Source of the DNA: Candidatus Gastranaerophilales bacterium
GTDB taxonomy: Bacteria; Cyanobacteriota; Vampirovibrionia; Gastranaerophilales; CAJFVJ01
Direction: 5' to 3'
Length of the DNA stretch: 11,422 nucleotides
Assembly: GCA_028694275.1 (NCBI GenBank)
Contig: JAQUTS010000039.1
Location: 1 to 11,422, forward strand
Under the pieces are notes generated by a model. It was not told where the DNA came from. It did no database searches and saw only the letters and a list, made by a program, of their open reading frames with translations. The translations under genes and the position numbers were made by a program. Positions 6,386-11,422 of the stretch are shown here, one piece after another (position 1 is the stretch's first letter; every line of letters begins with the position of its first letter).

Positions 6386-7732
6386 TTACATTGCCATCAT
6401 TGAGGCATCTGCCATAAGAACTTTGTCGCTCTTTTGGTTATTGATAGCTAAAGAACCATTACTAATTGCTTGCATAAAGCCATAAGACAGAGGATTGCTA
6501 TCTTTTAATTCATCTGCAAGTTGCTTGAGCATTGCCTTATATTCTGCACTATTGCCTGATTTTGCTTTCATATCTTTTAATATGTTCAGTACTTCTTTTT
6601 CTGCATCAGAACTGTCTTTTCCATCAAACCAGTTATCATACTTGTCGGCTTTGGCAACTATATATGAATGCAACAGGCTCTTTGCTCCTTCTCCGTGCTT
6701 GGAGTTGAAGTGGTTGCTTTTATCCAATTCATTGCTGATGAATTTATTTACGCTGTCTTTATTCGCAGTAATTTTATTCATTTCTTTATTTACTTCATCC
6801 CATTCAAGGTAATCACCTTTAGTTTGGGTGAATTTTGATTTCAAGTCTGTATATGAAGGTGAAACATTTTTTGCTTTTTCAATTTTTTCAATATTTGACT
6901 TGGTTAATTCGGATCTGTTGATTGATGTTTCATCTTTTTTGAATCCGATTGTTTTTAAGATATTTTTGAATGTATTTTCGCTTATAAATACGTCATCATC
7001 TTTGAATTTTTTGTCTGATTTTGATATATTCACTTTAGCAGTGCCTATATTCGCAACAGATTTGATTTTAGATTGCTCTTCTGCTGAGAGTTTGTCATAG
7101 TCAATACCAAAGGTTTTTAAGCTTTCTCTTATTGTGACGTGACCTTTGTTTTCTTTGCCTATTGCAGAGTATGTTGATGACGCAAATTCATCAAATTTTC
7201 CGTATTCGAATGTAGTATCATCGTTTTTATTTTTTACAAAAGCTTTGATCGAAGTAAGAGGCTTCTCTTTGTCAAACTCGAGTTCGAGAGCGTCTTTTAC
7301 TTGGCTTTCTTTTTCAGCTTCATCTTTTTCTGTAGTATCAATTATTTGCTCAGATGTAGTTTTTGTTTCTTCTGCATTGGATGCTGCTTTTGGATTTGAT
7401 AGGGCTTGTAATTGCTTCATCATAAGCATCATTTGCAATAAGTTACCCATATTACTTTGCCCTGAAGCCGCAGTACCTCTTGCAGCTTGCAGTTGTAACA
7501 ATGAGTCAAAATTATTTTGTACAGGATTGAAATTCATATAAGGATTGCAGTTAAATCCGCCATAAAAGAGGTTTTGCGTCATTGGTAATGATCTAACAAG
7601 CGGGCTGTTTAAATTAAATACGGTATTATCATCTGACCATAATCCACCCGTTGAGATAACGTCTGCATTACTAAAAGCACTAATGCCGTATGGTAATTGT
7701 CCAAATCCTACTGTGCCATAATTAAAGGGCAT
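6386..7732 (-). CDS. Uncharacterised 448-residue soluble protein with degenerate EF-hand-like segments
   Basis: I do not recognise this family. The N-terminal 75 residues are rich in Gly, Asn, Phe and Tyr without a signal peptide. Residues 76-112 are Gln/Met/Leu-rich (including MMLMMKQLQ) and likely helical. Residues 113-160 form an acidic, Thr/Glu/Lys-rich linker. The remainder is charged and helical. Three 12-residue segments resemble EF-hand loops at positions 8 and 12 only: 192-203 ending VTIRE, 241-252 ending VFISE, and 302-313 ending LEWDE; each has a hydrophobic residue at 8 and Glu at 12 but lacks the acidic ligands at 1 and 3. The start is supported by an AGAGGAA ribosome site about nine bases before the ATG. 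Composition is biased to Lys, Ser, Asp and Asn. It has no operon partner; it diverges from rpsA and converges on the TPR gene. That it is coding is well supported by the long open frame; the function is unknown. Confidence 0.82.
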   Translation of the reverse strand: MPFNYGTVGFGQLPYGISAFSNADVISTGGLWSDDNTVFNLNSPLVRSLPMTQNLFYGGFNCNPYMNFNPVQNNFDSLLQLQAARGTAASGQSNMGNLLQMMLMMKQLQALSNPKAASNAEETKTTSEQIIDTTEKDEAEKESQVKDALELEFDKEKPLTSIKAFVKNKNDDTTFEYGKFDEFASSTYSAIGKENKGHVTIRESLKTFGIDYDKLSAEEQSKIKSVANIGTAKVNISKSDKKFKDDDVFISENTFKNILKTIGFKKDETSINRSELTKSNIEKIEKAKNVSPSYTDLKSKFTQTKGDYLEWDEVNKEMNKITANKDSVNKFISNELDKSNHFNSKHGEGAKSLLHSYIVAKADKYDNWFDGKDSSDAEKEVLNILKDMKAKSGNSAEYKAMLKQLADELKDSNPLSYGFMQAISNGSLAINNQKSDKVLMADASMMAM

Positions 7733-7880
7733 AATTTCGGTTCCTCTATCTCTCTAAAAATTACTCTTACAATAAAAAAAACAAATTATTAATATAAATT
7801 GCTATATTAAACCAGAGCTATTTTTGAGAAACACCTAAAAAGTAGATATAGCTTATATATTGCATATTAACAAATGTTAA

Positions 7881-7906
7881 CACTAAGTTTTAGTGATTGT
7901 TTTTTT
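7881..7906 (+). terminator. Weak hairpin plus T-run, possible terminator
   Basis: CACTAA (7881-7886) and TTAGTG (7890-7895) form a 6-bp stem with a three-base loop, followed after ATTG by seven T. On the plus strand it would be reached only by transcripts reading antisense through the 448-residue gene from the TPR gene. The stem is short and AT-rich, so this could equally be part of an operator. Confidence 0.25.
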
Positions 7907-8058
7907 AATATTTCTTAATACACTTGTATACAGGCTATTTTCTCTGAAATACACACCCTGAAAGGATTGTATATCTTTTTTTTAGGTTAATTATATAAGT
8001 ATTTTGTATTAGGATATAAATTATATTTTAACTTGTATGCGTAATTTTCAAGTAAGTT

Positions 8059-8067
8059 TGGTATAAT
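8059..8067 (+). promoter_or_regulatory. rpsA promoter, extended -10
   Basis: A consensus TATAAT (8062-8067) preceded by TGG (8059-8061) forms an extended -10. No good -35 is found at 16-18 bases, which is usual for this class. The predicted start is near 8074, giving a leader of about 41 bases. Confidence 0.65.
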
Positions 8068-8073
8068 ATATGA

Positions 8074-8106
8074 AGCGTCTAGCACGCATAATTTGTCTCA
8101 GGAGGT
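8074..8106 (+). promoter_or_regulatory. rpsA leader with 5' hairpin and strong ribosome site
   Basis: The predicted leader opens with GCGT-CTAGC-ACGC (8075-8087), a 4-bp stem at the very 5' end that might protect the mRNA. It then has TTTGTCTCA (8092-8100) running into a near-perfect Shine-Dalgarno AGGAGGT (8100-8106), eight bases before ATG. Such a strong site fits a highly expressed ribosomal gene and fixes the start. Confidence 0.6.
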
Positions 8107-8114
8107 CAATTTAA

Positions 8115-9158
8115 ATGTCTGAAAATTTAAGTTTTGCTGAACTTTTAGAAAAATACGATTATAAGTTCAACAAAGGGGATTTAATAAAGGGAATAGTTGT
8201 AGCTTATGATTCCAATTCTGTTTTGGTAGATATTGGGGCTAAAACTACTGCAATACTACCAAATCGCGAGGTTAAAGCTGATAATAAACCTATAAAAGAT
8301 GTACTAAAACAAGGTGAAGAATACGAATTTCTTATTTTGAAAGAAGAAGATTCAGAAGGTCACTTTATGTTGTCTCACAAAAAAGTTGTAGCTGCATATA
8401 GTTGGCGCGAACTGGAAAAAATTGATAAAGAAACTGCCGTTCTTGAAGGCGAAGTTCTCAATATCGTCAAAGGCGGGTTGATGGTTGATGTAATGGGCAT
8501 TCGTGGTTTTGTCCCTTCCAGTCACCTTAGAACCAAGCCAAGTGAGGATTTGGTCGGCAAAATTATCGAGCTTAAGATTCTTTCTATGGATAATGCTACA
8601 AATAATCTTATTTTGTCGAATAGAAAATCCGTCAATGAAGAATCTAAAAATACTGATTTGTTAGCAGATATCCAAATTGGTCAAGTAGTCGAAGGTGAAG
8701 TCGTTCGACTTGCTGATTTCGGTGCTTTCATTGATATAGGCGGAATTGACGGACTCTTGCCTCTTTCTCAAATGTCTTGGAGATGGATAGATCATCCTGC
8801 TGATTTGTTGAAAATTTCTGAAAAAATCAAAACAGAAGTCATTGGCATAGATCATGATAAAAAGCGCGTCAGCTTGAGTCTAAAATCATTACAAGAAAAC
8901 CCTTGGGAAGAAGCAAAAGATAAAATCAGAGAAGGCGAAAAAATCAAAGGAGTTGTAACCCGACTCAAGCCTTTTGGTGCATTTATTGAGGTTCTGCCGG
9001 GAGTAGAGGCTTTGCTTCCGCAAAAAGAAGTGCTTGAATATCAAAATGCTACAGGCAATTTGCTTGAAGTTTCCAAAGAAATCGAAACTACTGTTATCAG
9101 GTTTACGCCAGATGACAGAAGAATCAGTTTGAGTTTTTCAGGAAAAAAAACAGACTAA
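8115..9158 (+). CDS. rpsA: Ribosomal protein S1 (four S1 domains)
   Basis: S1 binds mRNA on the small ribosomal subunit and helps start translation of structured or weak-site messages. The 347 residues contain four S1/OB-fold RNA-binding domains at about 17-83, 102-168, 188-255 and 272-343. Characteristic strands are visible: GDLIKGIVVAYDSNSVLVDIG, VLNIVKGGLMVDVMGIRGFVP, then GEVVRLADFGAFIDIGGIDG with LSQMSW, and GVVTRLKPFGAFIEVLPGVE. Domains 3 and 4 are closest to the FGAF consensus, as expected for the RNA-binding core, and the first is most divergent, as expected for a ribosome-docking domain. It is shorter than the six-domain proteobacterial protein. The start is fixed by AGGAGGT. It is transcribed alone and followed by a good terminator. 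The alternative name, a generic S1-domain RNA-binding protein, is less likely given the expression signals. Confidence 0.9.
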   Translation: MSENLSFAELLEKYDYKFNKGDLIKGIVVAYDSNSVLVDIGAKTTAILPNREVKADNKPIKDVLKQGEEYEFLILKEEDSEGHFMLSHKKVVAAYSWRELEKIDKETAVLEGEVLNIVKGGLMVDVMGIRGFVPSSHLRTKPSEDLVGKIIELKILSMDNATNNLILSNRKSVNEESKNTDLLADIQIGQVVEGEVVRLADFGAFIDIGGIDGLLPLSQMSWRWIDHPADLLKISEKIKTEVIGIDHDKKRVSLSLKSLQENPWEEAKDKIREGEKIKGVVTRLKPFGAFIEVLPGVEALLPQKEVLEYQNATGNLLEVSKEIETTVIRFTPDDRRISLSFSGKKTD

Positions 9159-9187
9159 TATATCAAAACATGAGACAAAATATTCTT

Positions 9188-9224
9188 AATTAGGGTGCAT
9201 AATAGGCTTGTGCCCTAATTTTTT
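9188..9224 (+). terminator. rpsA terminator
   Basis: AATTAGGG (9188-9195) and CCCTAATT (9213-9220) form a perfect 8-bp stem, and the inner TGC/GTG can add a C-G and two G-U pairs. Six T end the structure (9219-9224). It lies 30 bases after the rpsA stop. The following promoter starts within or just after it. Confidence 0.85.
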
Positions 9225-9234
9225 GTTATATAAT
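9224..9234 (+). promoter_or_regulatory. Candidate promoter giving a leaderless mRNA
   Basis: TATAAT lies at 9229-9234, or in another register TGT-TATATA at 9224-9232 as an extended -10. Either places the transcription start at about 9238-9241, on or next to the ATG at 9241. The -35 would fall inside the rpsA terminator and is poor (TTGTGC at 9208). Confidence 0.5.
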
Positions 9235-9240
9235 ACCTTT

Positions 9241-9465
9241 ATGTTTAGATGTGATAACTGCAAATCTGTGGACAAATTTGAGTTGATGATTAACCCTGAA
9301 TACAAGGGCGACGGTCGCTTTTCAAGAACTCATAATTCTAAAGGTGAAATAGTTATCACTGTCGATAACTATACATTTGTTCCTGATTTGGCGTTTATGA
9401 ATGCTCATGCAGTTTGCAAATATTGCGGTGAAATCAATATGTGGAGATATTATTTCTCCGAGTAG
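9241..9465 (+). CDS. Small double-CxxC zinc-ribbon protein
   Basis: This 74-residue protein begins MFRCDNCK and carries a second pair CKYC near its C-terminus, so two CxxC knuckles about 60 residues apart are likely to bind one zinc ion in a ribbon fold. Between them is a mostly polar, beta-prone stretch. The ATG at 9241 is preferred over the earlier in-frame TTG at 9208, because that one lies inside the rpsA terminator and would add residues from terminator sequence. No ribosome site precedes 9241; the promoter position suggests leaderless translation. It ends in a 16-bp overlap with the convergent nitroreductase gene. The family and function are unknown to me; binding of nucleic acid or protein is possible. 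Conserved paired cysteines support that it is real. Confidence 0.78.
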   Translation: MFRCDNCKSVDKFELMINPEYKGDGRFSRTHNSKGEIVITVDNYTFVPDLAFMNAHAVCKYCGEINMWRYYFSE

Positions 9466-10100
9466 GTTTCTTTTGATATGATATCTGTTCTTTGTTTTCT
9501 TATTTTACGGGTTGAAGTTTTTGTTGCAGGATAACCTAAAAGAAGCAAAGATAATATAAACATGTTCTGCGGCAGACCCAGAGCCTTTTTGACATCTTGG
9601 TATACTTCAGGTGTTGATTTTGTTATTTCATTTGCGATATTGCCTATAATGCAAGATGCCAGCCCCTGATTATGCGCTTCAAGCGTCATATATGCTATTG
9701 CATAGGGGACTTGTTCTAATGTTCTTATAAACACAGTCTGTTCATTCATCATTGTTGGGTTGAGCAGTGAGTTAGAGAGTATTTGATTGATTTTTTCATC
9801 TGTTATATCAGGCTGTTGTTTTAGTGTTTTTTTGTAGTTTTTATATTCCCAGGCTCCTAAATCACCGCAGCAGACAATAACAACGGGTGCTTGGCTGACG
9901 TGGGGCTGTCCGTGTGCTAATTTTGCAAGAAGATCTTTATTTGTTTGGTTTTTTACAATTACAAAATGCCAAGGTTGAACATTCAGCCATGATGGTGCCA
10001 AATAGGCAGCCTCTAGAATTTCATCAAGCTGGTTATCATTTGGTGATTTGTCAGAAAAACATCTTACAGAGTGACGATTTGCTATTATTTCTAAAACCAT
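9450..10100 (-). CDS. Nitroreductase-family FMN oxidoreductase
   Basis: This family consists of homodimeric FMN enzymes that reduce nitroaromatics, quinones or flavins with NAD(P)H. The 216-residue protein begins MVLEIIANRHSVRCFSDK, where Arg9, Ser11 and Arg13 match the RRSvR phosphate-binding motif for FMN. LAPSWLNVQPWHFVIV (35-50) is the usual APS.xN.QPW segment, and the C-terminal part has GLASCIIGNI and LLLLGYP typical of the fold. The region 75-130 is longer than in minimal members and includes a KKTLKQQPD loop. The start is backed by GGAG about ten bases upstream. The gene stands alone on the minus strand, downstream of ppdK and beyond its terminator. A 16-bp dyad sits just upstream. 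Its substrate cannot be inferred. Confidence 0.93.
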   Translation of the reverse strand: MVLEIIANRHSVRCFSDKSPNDNQLDEILEAAYLAPSWLNVQPWHFVIVKNQTNKDLLAKLAHGQPHVSQAPVVIVCCGDLGAWEYKNYKKTLKQQPDITDEKINQILSNSLLNPTMMNEQTVFIRTLEQVPYAIAYMTLEAHNQGLASCIIGNIANEITKSTPEVYQDVKKALGLPQNMFILSLLLLGYPATKTSTRKIRKQRTDIISKETYSEK

Positions 10101-10113
10101 TATTTGACTCCAT

Positions 10114-10129
10114 ATTGTTACGGAACAAT
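10114..10129. repeat. Dyad upstream of the nitroreductase gene
   Basis: ATTGTT (10114-10119) and AACAAT (10124-10129) are reverse complements around four bases, 14 bp before the start codon on the minus strand, between the ppdK terminator and the ribosome site. It could be an operator or a leader hairpin. No known regulator motif is recognised. Confidence 0.45.
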
Positions 10130-10135
10130 CTTACA

Positions 10136-10166
10136 ACAAAAAGAGTCGGAATAAATCCCGACTCTT
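10136..10166 (-). terminator. ppdK terminator
   Basis: On the minus strand AAGAGTCGG and CCGACTCTT form a perfect 9-bp stem with an eight-base loop (10141-10166), ending in a run of five T followed by G. This is a classical intrinsic terminator for ppdK. Confidence 0.88.
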
Positions 10167-10180
10167 CCTATCTTTGCGAT

Positions 10181-10230
10181 TAATTCCTTTGCTTGTCCCA
10201 CCTTGAGAGTGGGACAAAGCTTGGGAATTA
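10181..10230 (-). repeat. Long stem-loop directly after the ppdK stop
   Basis: The inner stem is GCTTGTCCCAC paired with GTGGGACAAAGC (one bulged A, seven-base loop, 10191-10220), and an outer TAATTCC/GGAATTA stem (10181-10187, 10224-10230) continues it past a small internal loop. It starts four bases after the ppdK stop codon and has no T-run. It may stabilise the 3' end of the mRNA ahead of the true terminator. Confidence 0.75.
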
Positions 10231-10233
10231 TAT

Positions 10234-11422
10234 TTATTTTGTTACCAAAACACCTTGTTCGATAACAGCTTGAGCTGCTGCTAAACGAGCTTGAGGCACT
10301 CTGAATGGGGAGCAAGAAACGTAGTTCAAGCCTAATTTTTGACAGAATTTGACAGAATCAGGATCGCCACCGTGCTCACCGCAGATACCGCGTTTTAGGT
10401 TTGATCTTACAGGCAATGCTTTATCCAAAGCAATTTGCATAAGCTGACCTACACCTGTTTGATCCAGTGTTTCAAATGGGTTTTGCGGAAGGATTTTGTC
10501 TTCAACATATTTGTTTAAGAATTTGCCTTCTGCATCATCACGTGAATAACCGAATGTCATTTGAGTCAAGTCGTTAGTACCGAAGGAGAAGAACTCAGCA
10601 TACTCTGCAACTTCATCAGCTGTAAGAGCCGCACGAGGGATCTCAATCATTGTACCGAACATATAATCAACGACAACGCCTTTTTCTTGCATAACTTCTT
10701 TAGCAACGCGCTCAAGAACATCTCTTGCAGCTTTAAGTTCGTTTACGTGACCGATAAGAGGAATCATGATTTCAGGTTTTACATCAAGTCCTTCTTTTTT
10801 CAAATCACATGCAGCAGTAAAGATTGCTCTAACTTGCATTTCGTTGATTTCAGGATATGTAAGTCCCAATCTGCATCCGCGAAGACCCATCATTGGGTTA
10901 GACTCAGAAAGCATTTCTACAGTGTGTAGTAGATTTTCTTTTTCTGTAGCGTCTTTACCTGTTGCTTTTAGTGTTGCAACTTCTGCAATCAATTCTTCTT
11001 TAGAAGGTAAGAATTCATGCAATGGAGGGTCAAGAAGTCTGATTGTCATTGGAAGTTCGCCAAGAGCTTTGAACATATCATAGAAATCTTGATATTGCAT
11101 TGGAAGAAGTTTGTCCAATGCTTCTTTTCTGGCTTCAGGTGTTCCTGCGATAATCATTTTTTGAACCCAAGGAAGTCTTTCAGGATCCATAAACATGTGC
11201 TCTGTACGGCATAGACCTACACCTTTTGCGCCAAGCTCAAGAGCTTTTGCAACGTCAGTTGGTGTATCAGCGTTTGCTCTTACTTGAAGTTGCTTGATTT
11301 CATCAACCCAGTTGAATAATGTATCAAAATTTTCATCCATTTCAGGAATAACTTTTGTTACAGAACCTTCCATAACTTCACCTGTACCGCCGTCTAGAGA
11401 GATGATGTCATCTTTTCTGAAG
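10234..11422 (-). CDS. ppdK: Pyruvate, phosphate dikinase, C-terminal part
   Basis: PPDK interconverts pyruvate, ATP and phosphate with PEP, AMP and pyrophosphate. About 395 residues are visible of a protein that is usually near 880; the frame stays open to the right edge, so the 5' part lies outside. The edge begins in the end of the phosphohistidine swivel domain (DDIISLDGGTGEV), followed by the complete PEP/pyruvate TIM-barrel. Signatures are RANADTP, GAKGVGLCRTEHMF, TIRLLDPPLHEFLP, MMGLRGCRLG, MIEIPRAAL, SFGTNDLTQMTFGYSRDD and the catalytic cysteine region RGICGEHGGDP, then YVSCSPFRVPQARLAAAQ. The Arg, Glu and Cys residues known to bind PEP and Mg are present, and the FGYSRDD form distinguishes it from PEP synthase. 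In anaerobes the enzyme commonly works in PPi-linked glycolysis. Two hairpins follow the stop. Confidence 0.97.
   Translation of the reverse strand, partial: FRKDDIISLDGGTGEVMEGSVTKVIPEMDENFDTLFNWVDEIKQLQVRANADTPTDVAKALELGAKGVGLCRTEHMFMDPERLPWVQKMIIAGTPEARKEALDKLLPMQYQDFYDMFKALGELPMTIRLLDPPLHEFLPSKEELIAEVATLKATGKDATEKENLLHTVEMLSESNPMMGLRGCRLGLTYPEINEMQVRAIFTAACDLKKEGLDVKPEIMIPLIGHVNELKAARDVLERVAKEVMQEKGVVVDYMFGTMIEIPRAALTADEVAEYAEFFSFGTNDLTQMTFGYSRDDAEGKFLNKYVEDKILPQNPFETLDQTGVGQLMQIALDKALPVRSNLKRGICGEHGGDPDSVKFCQKLGLNYVSCSPFRVPQARLAAAQAVIEQGVLVTK

Larger units (their letters stand above)
7733..8114. other. AT-rich divergent intergenic region with several dyads
   Basis: This 382-bp gap holds the control regions of the 448-residue gene (minus) and rpsA (plus). 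Dyads seen are TTAATATA/TATATTAA with a six-base loop (7789-7810), TTAACA-AA-TGTTAA (7867-7880), the immediately adjacent CACTAA-GTT-TTAGTG (7881-7895) followed by a run of seven T (7900-7906), and the palindrome TGTATACA (7925-7932). For the minus gene a TTTAAT with upstream TGG near 7811 could be a -10. No convincing small gene is present. Being very AT-rich, some of these dyads will be chance. Confidence 0.6.

Noticed and set aside
7146..7541. 131-codon open frame on the plus strand
   Set aside because: It is fully antisense to the 448-residue gene, has Ser/Phe-rich composition typical of a reverse-complement shadow, and lacks a ribosome site.
7874..7918. 14-codon ORF in the intergenic region
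   Set aside because: No ribosome site, and it spans the hairpin and T-run; no evidence of coding.
8070..8114. A 14-codon in-frame upstream ORF (MKRLARIICLRRSI) whose TAA directly precedes the rpsA ATG
   Set aside because: Its ATG lies before the predicted transcription start (about 8074), has no ribosome site, and its codons simply contain the rpsA Shine-Dalgarno.
9208..9240. Extended N-terminus of the small zinc-ribbon protein from an earlier start
   Set aside because: The extra codons are inside the rpsA terminator and T-run, and the promoter lies after them, so ATG 9241 is preferred.
10561..11214. Several plus-strand frames inside ppdK
   Set aside because: All are antisense to a clearly conserved PPDK domain and have biased, shadow-like composition.

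Overview
The window looks like chromosomal housekeeping DNA from a low-GC bacterium. It is gene-dense, and I see no insertion sequence, CRISPR array, tRNA gene, phage gene or other clear mobile element. Recognisable genes are histidyl-tRNA synthetase (hisS), RNase PH (rph), methionyl-tRNA synthetase (metG), a TatD-family nuclease, a hot-dog acyl-CoA thioesterase, the small bacterial SRP RNA (ffs), a four-domain ribosomal protein S1 (rpsA), a nitroreductase-family flavoprotein and the C-terminal part of pyruvate, phosphate dikinase (ppdK). Four genes have no assigned function: a zinc-ribbon/coiled-coil protein cut by the left edge, a six-repeat TPR protein, a 448-residue soluble low-complexity protein, and a 74-residue double-CxxC protein. 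The compact S1, the short SRP RNA, the single-module MetRS and PPDK would suit an anaerobic, gut-type bacterium. A non-photosynthetic cyanobacterial relative (Gastranaerophilales/Vampirovibrionia) is my best guess, but with low confidence because it rests on overall impression and not on a diagnostic marker.

Layout: (1) 2-514, plus strand, end of a gene abutting hisS. (2) 515-2467, minus strand, rph-hisS operon with translational coupling. (3) 2540-4860, plus strand, metG-tatD operon sharing a TAATG junction. (4) 4832-5254, minus strand thioesterase overlapping the end of tatD. (5) 5255-5610, intergenic region with ffs on the minus strand, its promoter and a hairpin terminator. (6) 5611-6384, plus strand TPR gene, convergent with the 448-residue gene on the minus strand (6386-7732). 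(7) 7733-8114, AT-rich divergent intergenic region with several dyads and the rpsA promoter. (8) 8115-9224, rpsA and its terminator. (9) 9241-9465, small zinc-ribbon gene, apparently leaderless, overlapping the 3' end of the nitroreductase gene (9450-10100, minus). (10) 10136-11422, minus strand ppdK with two 3' hairpins.

The left half is thematically about RNA and translation: tRNA charging (hisS, metG), tRNA 3'-end trimming (rph), a TatD nuclease, SRP RNA, and further right ribosomal protein S1. The most striking architectural feature is that all four convergent gene pairs touch or overlap at their 3' ends (0, -29, +1 and -16 bp), which leaves no room for ordinary intergenic terminators. 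I found no convincing novel multi-gene system. The best leads are the convergent-overlap architecture, the uncharacterised 448-residue protein, the leaderless zinc-ribbon gene and a 5'/3' UTR complementarity around rpsA.
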